Positions 17,330 to 25,417 of a DNA stretch of 64,000 nt are shown here, piece by piece. The position numbers and the translations under genes are program-made. The DNA is from Kangiella profundi (lineage in GTDB: Bacteria; Pseudomonadota; Gammaproteobacteria; Enterobacterales; Kangiellaceae). The stretch lies in contig NZ_CP025120.1 in the NCBI RefSeq assembly GCF_002838765.1, positions 2,170,001 to 2,234,000 on the forward strand, given 5' to 3'. The notes beneath the pieces were generated by a model. It did no database searches. It saw only the letters and a program-made list of their open reading frames with translations, and was not told the origin of the DNA. Positions within the stretch are counted from its first letter, which is position 1. Each line of letters opens with the position of its first letter.

Positions 17330-19177
17330 ATGTCAGAGAATTCGCAACAGTCACAATTAAAGTTACTTATCGCTCGCGGTAAAGAACAAGGTTATCTCAC
17401 TTATGCCGAAGTGAATGACCACTTACCACCGGATATCGTTGATCCCGAGCAAATCGAAGACATTATTCGCATGATCAATGACATGGGCATTCAGGTGTAT
17501 GAAACCACCCCTGATGCTGATGAGCTGTTGATGAATGACGAATCGGTAACCGATGAAGAAGCCGCTGAAGAGGCTGCTGCTGCATTGGCTAGCGTAGACA
17601 GCGAATTTGGTCGTACTACCGACCCAGTTCGTATGTATATGCGAGAAATGGGTAGCGTTGAGCTGCTTACTCGCGAAGGCGAGATTGATATCGCCAAACG
17701 TATCGAAGAAGGCATCCGCCAGGTTCTGGGCGCAATCGCCAACTACCCTGACACTATCCGTATCCTGTTAGAGGAGTTTGCTCTGTATGAAGATGAGCAG
17801 GTTCGTCTGACTGAAATCGTTACCGGCTTTACTGACGGTGAAGAAGCCGAATTCGTTCAGGAAGAATCTGAAGCCGCGCAAATCGCCAACGCCAGCGAAG
17901 AGTTGGATAACGACGATGACGTGGATGAGGATGATGACGACGAAGATGAAACTGAAGTTGATACTGGCCCGGATCCAGAAGAAGCGGCGGCGCGTTTTGC
18001 TGAACTGAAAAAGCAATACGACAAAACCGTTAAAGCCGTTGAAAAATATGGCCGTACGCACAAATCAGCAATCAAGCAACTGGATGCGATGAAAGAGTTG
18101 TTCATGCAGCTTCGTCTTGCGCCAAGAATGTTTGACATGCTGGTAACCAACTTGCGTGAAAAAATGGACGGTATCCGTGAGCAAGAGCGTTATATCATGA
18201 TGCTTGCTGTGAACGGTGCACGTATGCCGCGTAAAACCTTTATCTCAACCTTCTCAGGTTCAGAAGCCGATCCAACCTGGATTGAGCAGCACGTAAAAAA
18301 GAAAAGCAAATACTCAGAGCCTTTGGCTGAACACGCCGAAGAGATTCTAAAAGCACAGCGTAAACTTCAATTGATCGAAGAAAGCTGTAGCTTGAGCGTG
18401 ATGGAGATTAAAGAAGCCAACCGTGAAATGTCGATTGGTGAAGCAAAAGCCCGTCGCGCCAAGAAAGAGATGGTAGAAGCTAACCTACGTCTGGTTATCT
18501 CTATCGCTAAAAAATACACCAACCGTGGCCTACAGTTCCTCGATTTGATTCAGGAAGGTAACATCGGTCTGATGAAAGCGGTCGACAAGTTCGAATACCG
18601 TCGTGGTTATAAATTCTCGACCTACGCCACATGGTGGATTCGTCAGGCAATCACACGTTCGATTGCTGACCAGGCGCGCACCATCCGTATTCCGGTTCAC
18701 ATGATTGAAACTATCAATAAATTGAATCGTATTTCTCGCCAGATGCTACAGGAAATGGGCCGCGAGCCTCAGCCTGAAGAATTGGCAGAGCGTATGGAAA
18801 TGCCGGAAGACAAAATCCGTAAAGTGCTTAAGATTGCCAAAGAGCCAATCTCCATGGAAACGCCAATCGGTGATGATGAAGATTCGCATTTAGGTGATTT
18901 TATCGAAGACACCACTATCGATTCACCAGTTGACGCAGCAACAGGCGAAAGCTTGAAAGAAGTCACTGATGAGATTTTGGCGGGTCTAACGGCACGTGAA
19001 GCGAAAGTCTTGCGTATGCGTTTCGGTATCGACATGAATACTGACCACACTCTCGAAGAAGTCGGCAAACAGTTCGACGTAACCCGTGAGCGTATTCGTC
19101 AGATCGAAGCCAAGGCACTGCGTAAACTACGCCACCCAAGCCGTTCGGAAAAGCTTCGTACTTATCTTGACGAATAA
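17330..19177 (+). CDS. rpoD: RNA polymerase primary sigma factor (sigma-70)
   Basis: Housekeeping sigma factor of 615 residues. Region 1.1 is at the N-terminus ([20 protein letters not shown]). A very acidic insert of the non-conserved region lies near residues 185-215 ([15 protein letters not shown]). Regions 2.1-2.4 include [20 protein letters not shown] and [20 protein letters not shown]. Region 3 and the region 4.2 helix-turn-helix ([19 protein letters not shown]) complete the protein. It is last in the macromolecular synthesis cluster and is followed by a terminator. Confidence 0.98.
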   Translation: MSENSQQSQLKLLIARGKEQGYLTYAEVNDHLPPDIVDPEQIEDIIRMINDMGIQVYETTPDADELLMNDESVTDEEAAEEAAAALASVDSEFGRTTDPVRMYMREMGSVELLTREGEIDIAKRIEEGIRQVLGAIANYPDTIRILLEEFALYEDEQVRLTEIVTGFTDGEEAEFVQEESEAAQIANASEELDNDDDVDEDDDDEDETEVDTGPDPEEAAARFAELKKQYDKTVKAVEKYGRTHKSAIKQLDAMKELFMQLRLAPRMFDMLVTNLREKMDGIREQERYIMMLAVNGARMPRKTFISTFSGSEADPTWIEQHVKKKSKYSEPLAEHAEEILKAQRKLQLIEESCSLSVMEIKEANREMSIGEAKARRAKKEMVEANLRLVISIAKKYTNRGLQFLDLIQEGNIGLMKAVDKFEYRRGYKFSTYATWWIRQAITRSIADQARTIRIPVHMIETINKLNRISRQMLQEMGREPQPEELAERMEMPEDKIRKVLKIAKEPISMETPIGDDEDSHLGDFIEDTTIDSPVDAATGESLKEVTDEILAGLTAREAKVLRMRFGIDMNTDHTLEEVGKQFDVTRERIRQIEAKALRKLRHPSRSEKLRTYLDE

Positions 19178-19210
19178 GCTAGACGAATAAAACAAAGCAA
19201 AATATTGCAA

Positions 19211-19250
19211 GCGCAGGAGATTTCTCGTAAACTCCTGCGCGTTCTTTTTC
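19211..19250 (+). terminator. Rho-independent terminator after rpoD
   Basis: Stem GCGCAGGAG/CTCCTGCGC (19211-19219, 19232-19240), 12-base loop, then GTTCTTTTT. It lies 34 bases after the rpoD stop. Confidence 0.88.
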
Positions 19251-19314
19251 AAGAAACACATCCTCAATTTGTAGAAAGATTAGGCACCGCCTGATTGACT
19301 ACACATGGAAAAAT

Positions 19315-19391
19315 GGGCCTTTAGCTCAGTTGGTTAGAGCACCCGACTCATAATCGGTAGGTCCCCAGTTCAAGTCTGGGAAGGCCCACCA
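19315..19391 (+). tRNA. tRNA with CAT anticodon, probably tRNA-Ile2 (CAU)
   Basis: A full cloverleaf of 77 bases with an encoded CCA. The acceptor stem is GGGCCTT/AAGGCCC, the D arm GCTC/GAGC, the anticodon loop CTCATAA (anticodon CAT at 19349-19351) and the T arm CCCAG/CTGGG. The lower pair of the anticodon stem is mismatched. CAT can be elongator Met or the Ile2 isoacceptor that TilS converts to lysidine. The position just after rpoD matches the ileX location in enterobacteria, and the T arm fits Ile2, so Ile2 is preferred. The stretch 19392-19577 shows no other gene. Confidence 0.85.
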
Positions 19392-19577
19392 TTTTTCCGA
19401 ACCCATCCCCAATAAATAATCACTCACCCAATCTAATCAACTCAATACAGATATGGTTGATGTTTGGGTTTGTGCATGTCCAAAACTTCTAGGCTTTATA
19501 GTTAAGTGAATTAAGCACCCAATACCTTTCATTGGCTTCATCTGGTAGCATATACACTAATAAATAAAGGGATCATC

Positions 19578-20591
19578 ATGATATCACCAACAATTAGTCT
19601 TAATGGATATGCCACCGTTTACCTCGACCAAAATGTCTTAGATAGCGTAATTAAGGGGAAAGAAGATGGGATGCTCTCCCTGATCCACTCTCAGGGACTA
19701 GTTGCCGTTTACTCTAAAGAAACACTAATTGAGATACATAGGTCTAATAGACCTAATGACTTTCTTACAATTCTTCAAGAAATACCATCACTATATCTTG
19801 AGGTTGAGTTGGACGAAAGTTTTAAGCAAATAGACAAATGTAAGTTTATAAATACTAATCCATTTGATGTGTACGATGACCTTGTTCAAAACTTAGATGA
19901 TACTGATGATGCAGGTGAATCTTTATCAATATTTCTCCAAAAATTGTACGGAGGTGCCAAAGAGCAATCCTTTGAAGATATTTTTGATAAGTTTGGGAGT
20001 GAGATAACTAAAGCATTTGAGTACATGAAGGAGCATGCTAAAGAGAGTGGAATAGAACTGCCTAAAGAAATTGAAAATCTGTCAGATGATATGATTAAAG
20101 AAATCTTTTCTCCTATGTCTGACAGCTTTAATCAAGTGGCAGAAAAGCTGGGTACTATGGAAGGTTCTGCTGTTTCCCAATTTGAGAAATTTACTGGGGT
20201 AAGCCCAAGAAATCTTAAAGGGGGTGGAATTAAACCGCCAAATATCATTAAGAAAATTTTGGATAAGATAGATGAACATGCTGAGAAGACTGGTAAAACT
20301 GTCCCACATGATTCTATCTTTAAACTTACAGATGAGTCTGGAAATAAATTACCACTAGTTCAGCAAGCAAATGCACTAACTTATGGATTAAATTTTATTG
20401 GGTATTATCGAGATAGAATACAAGAAAGAAGAAAACTAATTGCATCAATGAGCGACACAACTCACATTGGTAATGCTACCTTCTGTGACTTCTTAATGAC
20501 AAGAGACGAAGGTATGTTTAAGAAAGCTGAGGCGGTGTACGACTTCCTGAGACCATATACAGGTATCATATACTTTCCACTAAAAAAGTAA
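19578..20591 (+). CDS. PIN-like domain protein, putative nuclease
   Basis: A 337-residue soluble protein of unknown function. Its two ends resemble a PIN nuclease fold. VYLDQNVLDSVI places Asp17 at the first acidic position and VYSKETLIEIHR supplies Glu48 or Glu52. FCDFLMTRDEGMFKKAEAV near the C-terminus supplies Asp304 and Asp310 in the typical DxxxxTxDxxM arrangement. The roughly 230-residue insert between them is helical and Asp/Glu/Lys-rich (KEQSFEDIFDKFGSE, HAEKTGKTVPHDS). Codon use is AT-rich compared with rpoD. It is the first gene of the accessory region after the tRNA. No toxin-antitoxin partner is evident beside it. The PIN assignment is inference from motif spacing. Confidence 0.55.
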   Translation: MISPTISLNGYATVYLDQNVLDSVIKGKEDGMLSLIHSQGLVAVYSKETLIEIHRSNRPNDFLTILQEIPSLYLEVELDESFKQIDKCKFINTNPFDVYDDLVQNLDDTDDAGESLSIFLQKLYGGAKEQSFEDIFDKFGSEITKAFEYMKEHAKESGIELPKEIENLSDDMIKEIFSPMSDSFNQVAEKLGTMEGSAVSQFEKFTGVSPRNLKGGGIKPPNIIKKILDKIDEHAEKTGKTVPHDSIFKLTDESGNKLPLVQQANALTYGLNFIGYYRDRIQERRKLIASMSDTTHIGNATFCDFLMTRDEGMFKKAEAVYDFLRPYTGIIYFPLKK

Positions 20592-20651
20592 GCTGTAAAT
20601 CATTTGTCACGTTATGAATGTAACTTGCAGCTGCTTTATAAATGCACCCTA

Positions 20652-20860
20652 CTATTGACCGCTAGCCAGTATATATTCGTCCCATGCTTGCTTCAGCGCT
20701 ACTAATGCTTCAGGGCAAGCCATTTTATTTACTAAATGTGCTTCCCACGCTGTCAGGGTGTTGGATAAGGTTTCAGCTTCTTTGTCGTAAATAGCATCTT
20801 TAGCTAAATCACCGTTAGGGGCATCCCTTTCTTTGTTTGCTTCTAACCAAAGAAACTCAT
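20652..20860 (-). pseudogene. Small ORF broken by a one-base frameshift
   Basis: An ATG at 20860 is preceded by GAGG at ideal spacing but reaches a TAG after five codons (MSFFG). One base out of frame, the sequence stays open to a TAG at 20652 and reads WLEANKERDAPNGD, KEAETLSNTLTAWEAH and ALKQAWDEYILASGQ, which looks like real protein. Adding one T to the TTT run at 20849-20851 would give an intact 69-residue protein. A recent deletion is the simplest reading; programmed frameshifting at the T-run is the alternative. No family is recognised. Confidence 0.5.
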
Positions 20861-20964
20861 ATGTTAATCCTCATAATGTCTAACAATTTACATGGAACCA
20901 TTATACAGAATTTCAACCACTCGGTTTCTGCCTGTTTACTTCGGATTCTAAGGAGAAGTTCAAA

Positions 20965-21048
20965 ATGAACGACCAACATTACCTAACCAAGCAACATACT
21001 ACAAATTTACAATTCAGTACTCTACTACGTACACTCAAAGGTTCCTAA
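20965..21048 (+). CDS. Possible 27-residue small protein or gene remnant
   Basis: A short frame begins with ATG at 20965, preceded by a perfect AAGGAG 9 bases upstream, and ends with TAA at 21046-21048. It reads MNDQHYLTKQHTTNL then QFSTLLRTLKGS. The strong ribosome site argues for translation. The stop abuts a perfect 12-bp inverted repeat (21049-21078), so it may instead be the 5' end of a gene truncated by an insertion. No homolog is recognised. Confidence 0.3.
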   Translation: MNDQHYLTKQHTTNLQFSTLLRTLKGS

Positions 21049-21078
21049 TATAGTGGTCAAGTTAAATTGACCACTATA
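21049..21078. repeat. Perfect 12-bp inverted repeat, possible insertion-element ends
   Basis: TATAGTGGTCAA (21049-21060) and TTGACCACTATA (21067-21078) are separated by six bases. Neither side has a T-run, so a terminator is unlikely. The sequence looks like two abutted insertion-sequence ends, but no transposase is present. The remaining non-coding parts of 20592-21123 show only the features listed here. Confidence 0.45.
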
Positions 21079-21123
21079 GACCAAACTTAACCTCTTCCAT
21101 AGACTCATCAGTAGAAGCCGTCA

Positions 21124-22566
21124 TCAGCTAGTACTTAGTTCCAGCTCGTTGAATATCTGCATTGGGTCTTCAGGTTGTAGTGCCCAACGATAAGCAGGGT
21201 GAACCTCCCAGTCATAGCCGAATTCGGTAAACTTATTTGATAAGTACCGATTCTCCTCGAAATACTTACGATCTATGCCTACGGGAGTTTGTTTGCGAGC
21301 AGTAATAAAATTAATTTTATAAAGAAATGCGGCCAGCTCTTTAGTATCAACTTGATTCCCATTTGCCCAACGAAACTTTCCTTGCTCTTCAATCGCCTTA
21401 AGCTTTTGCAGAAGCATATCCGTGCTGTATACATAACCCTGGGATGCTTTTCTTTGCTTTTTTGAAGGACGCATTCCAAGTATCAGCTTTTCTACTTCAG
21501 GTAGTTCCGAGCGATATTCATTAATGGTATCTTGGAGTCTTCCCTGCGAATACTCCTCAAAAATAGACTCCAAGTTGTCAGTTGATATTTTATCCGAATT
21601 GTTAGAATAAGCTTTTCTTCCTGCCAAAGTTAGAAGCTTAACTAAATCTCGCGGCCTCTTTCTAATTAGTGACATTAGAACCCTATACATAGGAGCATTA
21701 CTCCAATGTCCTTTTCCGGTGAATCTCTCCTCAATCACGGGAGTGAGATATTTCATCAGCTCGGATTGATGCTTCTTAAGCAGCTCACCTTCCTCAACCT
21801 GTCTGCCGAAATAACTTTCTACTCTTTTAACAAGAAGAGCTAATATTTCGTGGTTAGTCCATGAATACCAAATTACGGAATTTTCTGTTTTATCAGTCGA
21901 CTCATCAGAAGTTCGAGCTAAATAGTAAACATCTGATCGCAAACTAACCCTGAAGAATATTCCTCTATTTTCGGTAGAAATATCCCGTATGGCGTTAAGT
22001 AGAGCCGAAATTCTCAGGATGTCATGCTTTCTTCCTTGCCATCCTCGATCCAAATCATCTATGTACACTGAAATTTTATTGTTTTTGAGAAAATCTCTCA
22101 GCACAGCTTCTTTAGATGCGGTTAAACTAACCTTATCGTCCAGCTTTAGTGTCGAGGCAAGAAAATCTAAGGCGGCACCACCAAATTGATTCAACCTACC
22201 TCGCCAGCCTTCAAATAACATGCCAAATGAAGTCAATACTTTCTTAGCTATAATTTCGTTAATGCCTATTTTCCAGTCCCTGATAAGTCTTAGAAAATCG
22301 TCCGTTTCTTCACCTATGCCAATAATGTCATCGGGTTTAATCAAAAGCGTGAGCCTTTTGCTTTCTGCCTCCTCATCAATTGCAACTTGAAAAAGAGCCG
22401 ACTTTCCAATCCCCTTATGTCCCACGAGTATTCGTAATGAAAGATCATTTACAACCTGCTTATAAGCCTTGCTCTTGAAGTAATACTCCTTAAGCCTTTT
22501 AGGGTCTTCATCTTCAGCAGCCTCATGGCCAAATAATTTTTGCAACTCGTATTCACTAAAATCCAT
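21124..22566 (-). CDS. P-loop ATPase, Sll1717-like (KAP/STAND-like)
   Basis: A 480-residue ATPase. Walker A is GHKGIGKS (residues 49-56) and Walker B is ISVYIDDLD (165-173). FFRVSLRSDVYYLART follows as the strand and sensor region, and KRPRDLVKLLTLAGRKA lies further on. This combination matches the P-loop ATPases grouped with cyanobacterial Sll1717, whose physiological role is not known. Related KAP/STAND NTPases often act in mobile or defence contexts. The C-terminal 130 residues (QKLKAIEEQGKFRWANGN and after) look like a separate effector or sensor part with no recognised domain. It is a lone gene, convergent with the small ORF at 20965, and AT-rich like its neighbours. Confidence 0.7.
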   Translation of the reverse strand: MDFSEYELQKLFGHEAAEDEDPKRLKEYYFKSKAYKQVVNDLSLRILVGHKGIGKSALFQVAIDEEAESKRLTLLIKPDDIIGIGEETDDFLRLIRDWKIGINEIIAKKVLTSFGMLFEGWRGRLNQFGGAALDFLASTLKLDDKVSLTASKEAVLRDFLKNNKISVYIDDLDRGWQGRKHDILRISALLNAIRDISTENRGIFFRVSLRSDVYYLARTSDESTDKTENSVIWYSWTNHEILALLVKRVESYFGRQVEEGELLKKHQSELMKYLTPVIEERFTGKGHWSNAPMYRVLMSLIRKRPRDLVKLLTLAGRKAYSNNSDKISTDNLESIFEEYSQGRLQDTINEYRSELPEVEKLILGMRPSKKQRKASQGYVYSTDMLLQKLKAIEEQGKFRWANGNQVDTKELAAFLYKINFITARKQTPVGIDRKYFEENRYLSNKFTEFGYDWEVHPAYRWALQPEDPMQIFNELELSTS

Positions 22567-22794
22567 ATTTTTTACTCTTCAAAGATACTGAAATCAAAGG
22601 CTTCTAAAATTATACTCCCGGACAATGCCGATAACCTTTGAGATTCTATTGTTAATTTTAATGTCTGCTTTTACGGCTAATACCAAATAAAGCGAACGTT
22701 AATATCGTGTCAGCTTAAATGGATAGTAGCAATGTCAGTATGTTAGGTAAAGCACATACTGGAGCTCGCCTTCCCTTTTCAATTTAATGGCTTG

Positions 22795-22899
22795 TTACTG
22801 ACATAATTCTTTATAAAGAGCCATTACCTCTTCAGGAAGTTCAGGCTGGCCATAAATTGATAGTTTTTTCTTGAGCTGTTTTGCCCACTCGTTAGCCAT
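22795..22899 (-). CDS. Possible 34-residue small protein
   Basis: An open frame from ATG at 22899 to TAA at 22795-22797 reads MANEWAKQLKKKLSIYGQPE then LPEEVMALYKELCQ. The composition is protein-like and amphipathic, but the ribosome site (GGCCCATC) is weak. It may be a remnant of a larger gene. The rest of the 22567-22989 gap shows nothing I can name. Confidence 0.25.
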   Translation of the reverse strand: MANEWAKQLKKKLSIYGQPELPEEVMALYKELCQ

Positions 22900-22989
22900 G
22901 ATGGGCCGGAGCGTTTACTAGGGTCGGTACGATTTGGTAGGTGTGATCTTTGAAGGAAGGTCCCAGTACAAATGGTTTAAACTAATTTT

Positions 22990-23220
22990 CTAAGACTCAT
23001 CCCGAACCCACTTCCCCTCTTCCTTGTGATACTCTTTCTTTACCGCCGACCAGGCGACTTTGTGAGCAACTTCCTCGCGACTGTCGTTTCCTCTTCGATC
23101 CTCGGGGTTCTTGTACTCTTCCCATGCAGAATTAAAAGCTTTTCGGTAAATCTCCTGGGCATGCTTGGGCAAATTGTTTCGGACACTATCAGGTAGTTCG
23201 TCATTCGATTTGTATGGCAT
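22990..23220 (-). CDS. ChaB-family protein
   Basis: A 76-residue, highly charged protein of the ChaB family. PYKSNDELPDSVRNNLPKHA at the start, AFNSAWEEY in the middle and AHKVAWSAVKKEYHK towards the end are the conserved blocks. E. coli ChaB was named as a regulator of the ChaA cation antiporter, but the biochemical role is unclear. No chaA is present in the window. The start is secure: AAGGAG lies 7 bases ahead of the ATG at 23220. It appears to be a stand-alone gene in the accessory region. Confidence 0.82.
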   Translation of the reverse strand: MPYKSNDELPDSVRNNLPKHAQEIYRKAFNSAWEEYKNPEDRRGNDSREEVAHKVAWSAVKKEYHKEEGKWVRDES

Positions 23221-23259
23221 GTCAAACTCCTTTTAGAATTATGGGGCCAGAGAACCTAT

Positions 23260-23352
23260 ATGAATAAAATCCTGCTATTAGTCACTCTAACCCCGTTTGT
23301 CTTAGGTGCTTAACTGTTCGACGGTACCCGCAAGCTATTTTGGACTGCGTGA
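23260..23352 (+). pseudogene. Remnant of a small lipoprotein gene, split at the lipobox
   Basis: ATG at 23260 opens MNKILLLVTLTPFVLGA and then stops at TAA. Skipping four bases (TAAC, 23311-23314), the next codons read CSTVPASYFGLRDY, which would complete a textbook lipobox LGA-C. The simplest reading is a lipoprotein gene disabled by a four-base insertion exactly at the Ala/Cys junction. Downstream the frame runs into the convergent deamidase-like gene, so the original 3' end is lost or overlapped. Confidence 0.45.
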
Positions 23353-24930
23353 TTACCCTTTCTCCAGTTTAGCTAGTACTCTGCGCGCTTCTTCTAGCCT
23401 TTCCTCTTTAGAAAAACTTTTTACTACTGTCGGGTGGAATGCATCACGATTGGTAATGGTGAATGAAATCATTCCAACATCATTGGCATCCAAAGGCACT
23501 GGAAATCCAACTGTATGTAGAGCGTCCGGACTGGATAAACCCATTAATGACAGCCACTCCATGCTTGTTACTGGGCGGTCAGCGATTAGCGGATCAATGA
23601 TCATTTTATCAACTTTTCCGTTGCCACCCTCCACATAGACGACAGGTGCAACATGATAACTCCAAGAAACATTACTTCTTTTACTTTTTAGGAAACCTGA
23701 AGCCCATGCCTTATCAGCAATGACTCCTTCTTTTTCAAACATATCCACCATTAGCTCAGTACGTGCAAAAGCACCATCTTGAGATTGTGACCAGGCCATA
23801 TTTTTCATTGCCTTAGCTTTTGTGAAAAGAGTTTTGGCCTTGTTTGCAGATATTGCCTTAACGGATCCCGGTTCAAATTTGGACATTTCTTTCAAGGCTT
23901 CGTGCGTGTAATAGGAATTCCCTTTGAGACGAATACCAGCAGGTAGGAATGCATTGTTTATGTACTGACTAAGAATCTTACCGTTAACCTTTTCAACCAG
24001 GTGAACAAATTGCAGTGCTGAACGCTCTTCATTGGTCTGAACGCCCAGAGAGATGATGTCATCTTTGAAGCTTGATGGGCACTGTGGAATGATGTCCTTA
24101 AGATACTCGCTAAAGTCGGCATCCTGGAAAGTAAAGTAGGCGGTGACATTATTCTGCAGATTTTCCGGAACCTTGCGTGCAGCAGTTAGACGAGAGTGCT
24201 TATACTCTTCGTTATATCGTATAAAAGTTGTATTCAAACCCCAAACCTTCATGGCCTCCGGGTCATTTTTAGTGAATTTTGCTTCTCCCTTACTGTTTCG
24301 AGTGTAGCTTATAGGCAGAAAGAGCTTTTTTTCGCGATCAAATAAAAGATAATGGTTGTCACCACAGGACATAAAAGGACAGGTGCTGGGAGTCAGTTCT
24401 TCGCATTCTTGATAACCATTTCCCTTCGAGAACAAAAACATAGGTTCCCTTGGACCGACAACCTCCCCCGCGAATTTTCGAGCATTATCAACAAGCAGCT
24501 CTTGTAGTGCAGTTAGTTCACTGACTATCTCAGGCTGGTATTGCTTTGCGGAAACAATATTCTTGTTGAGACTATTAGCCTGCTCATCCAGGCTCTTGAA
24601 TATTGTTATGGGCGTCTCATATTCAGGAACGTCAACATCCTCATAGATTTTCTCGCTGAGCACATTGAAATATTTTGTTGTGCCATTTTCTGATAAGGGC
24701 TTAACAGAAAATGGTTTTGGTGCATTGATACCAAGGACAATACCTATTAGTTTGCCACTTTCATCAATCTGAATGATCGCTGTATCTTCGTCTTTTTTAC
24801 AGTAAACAATAGGAACCTCTTTGGGTGTACTGCAATTGTCGAACTGCAATTCCTCAGAATAAATGACGGAGGTTGCGTTTGCATAGAATGGCAAAACCAA
24901 AAGTAAAGCGAGAAGGTATTTAGTTTTCAT
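23353..24930 (-). CDS. Secreted protein-glutaminase-like protein lacking the catalytic cysteine
   Basis: A 525-residue exported protein with signal peptide (KYLLALLLVLPFYANATS). ATG 24930 is chosen because it starts the signal peptide and has AGGACA upstream; the frame extends 20 codons further. The last 140 residues resemble protein-glutamine glutaminases: DGAFARTELM, WSYHVAPVVYVEG and MIIDPLIADRPVT. His426 and Asp446 fit the catalytic His and Asp, but position 387 is Ala where the family has Cys (DGCxAR). The N-terminal 350 residues, with a Cys-rich patch (CEELTPSTCPFMSC), resemble nothing I recognise. It may be an inactive relative, an immunity or decoy protein, or an enzyme with displaced chemistry. 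Confidence 0.55.
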   Translation of the reverse strand: MKTKYLLALLLVLPFYANATSVIYSEELQFDNCSTPKEVPIVYCKKDEDTAIIQIDESGKLIGIVLGINAPKPFSVKPLSENGTTKYFNVLSEKIYEDVDVPEYETPITIFKSLDEQANSLNKNIVSAKQYQPEIVSELTALQELLVDNARKFAGEVVGPREPMFLFSKGNGYQECEELTPSTCPFMSCGDNHYLLFDREKKLFLPISYTRNSKGEAKFTKNDPEAMKVWGLNTTFIRYNEEYKHSRLTAARKVPENLQNNVTAYFTFQDADFSEYLKDIIPQCPSSFKDDIISLGVQTNEERSALQFVHLVEKVNGKILSQYINNAFLPAGIRLKGNSYYTHEALKEMSKFEPGSVKAISANKAKTLFTKAKAMKNMAWSQSQDGAFARTELMVDMFEKEGVIADKAWASGFLKSKRSNVSWSYHVAPVVYVEGGNGKVDKMIIDPLIADRPVTSMEWLSLMGLSSPDALHTVGFPVPLDANDVGMISFTITNRDAFHPTVVKSFSKEERLEEARRVLAKLEKG

Positions 24931-25239
24931 ATTGTGTCCTGAATAATTATCCATTAAGCCTGTCAGGCTATATTTCTTCGTATTATTCAAGTCATACTAA
25001 TCAGTGAATGGCTGTTTTGCAAATAACCACCCTGTAAGCCTTTCTAACTATGCACTACTGTTAGGACTACAATCTTCAATACCAATCCTGTGTGAACTTT
25101 CCAAACACAATATTCCCCTAAATAATTATGCTGCTGTGTACGCTAGCGCACAGATAATAGTGACAATTAGGAACACATTATATTCATCAGTTTCAACATG
25201 GTGTTGGGCTGGTAACTCATGACCTTTAAGGAGATTCCT

Positions 25240-25347
25240 ATGAGTAATAAAGCGAAGCAAGCTCCAGCTAGCAAAAGCGCCCCAAAACAAGCTGCACCAA
25301 AACAAAATGCAGCTAAAGGTGCTCCTAGCCGCAGCGGCAAGAAATAA
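25240..25347 (+). CDS. Small Lys/Ala/Pro-rich basic protein (35 residues)
   Basis: ATG at 25240 has AAGGAG six bases upstream, and the frame ends at TAA 25345-25347. The protein is MSNKAKQAPASKSAPK then QAAPKQNAAKGAPSRSGKK: no acidic residues, no hydrophobic core, strongly basic and probably disordered. This resembles H1-tail or nucleic-acid-binding peptides. A good terminator follows 28 bases later, which supports an independent gene. The 309-base gap upstream (24931-25239) holds its promoter and that of the deamidase-like gene, and nothing else I can see. No family is recognised. Confidence 0.55.
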   Translation: MSNKAKQAPASKSAPKQAAPKQNAAKGAPSRSGKK

Positions 25348-25375
25348 TCCCGTCAAAGCATAGTTCAAACATTCA

Positions 25376-25405
25376 ACGCCTCGAATTTAAATTTCGGGGC
25401 GTTTT
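25376..25405 (+). terminator. Terminator after the small basic protein gene
   Basis: ACGCC/GGCGT (25376-25380, 25398-25402) extended by a T-G pair and CGAA/TTCG around an ATTTAAAT-type loop, then GTTTTTATTT. Confidence 0.75.
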
Positions 25406-25417
25406 TATTTATAAAGG

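Noticed and set aside
17857..18150. Ser-rich ORF on the minus strand inside rpoD
   Set aside because: It is the antisense of the Asp/Glu-rich segment of sigma-70, whose GAC/GAT/GAA codons read as Ser/Phe on the other strand.
21049..21078. Rho-independent terminator for the ATPase gene
   Set aside because: The stem is perfect but neither strand has a following T-run and the stem is AT-rich at its base.
23306..23638. 110-residue plus-strand ORF opposite the deamidase-like gene
   Set aside because: Most of it is the antisense of a well-supported secreted protein gene. Only its first few residues (CSTVPASYFG) are of interest and are treated as the lipoprotein remnant.
25126..25368. 80-residue hydrophobic ORF on the minus strand
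   Set aside because: It lies antisense to the small basic protein gene, which has a far better ribosome site and a terminator. The hydrophobic reading is what an Ala/Lys/Pro-rich gene gives on its opposite strand.
19315..25400. tRNA-bounded integrated island with an att duplication
   Set aside because: I looked for a repeat of the tRNA 3' end (GGGAAGGCCCACCA) near the right side of the region and found none. There is no integrase gene, so an integration event is not claimed.
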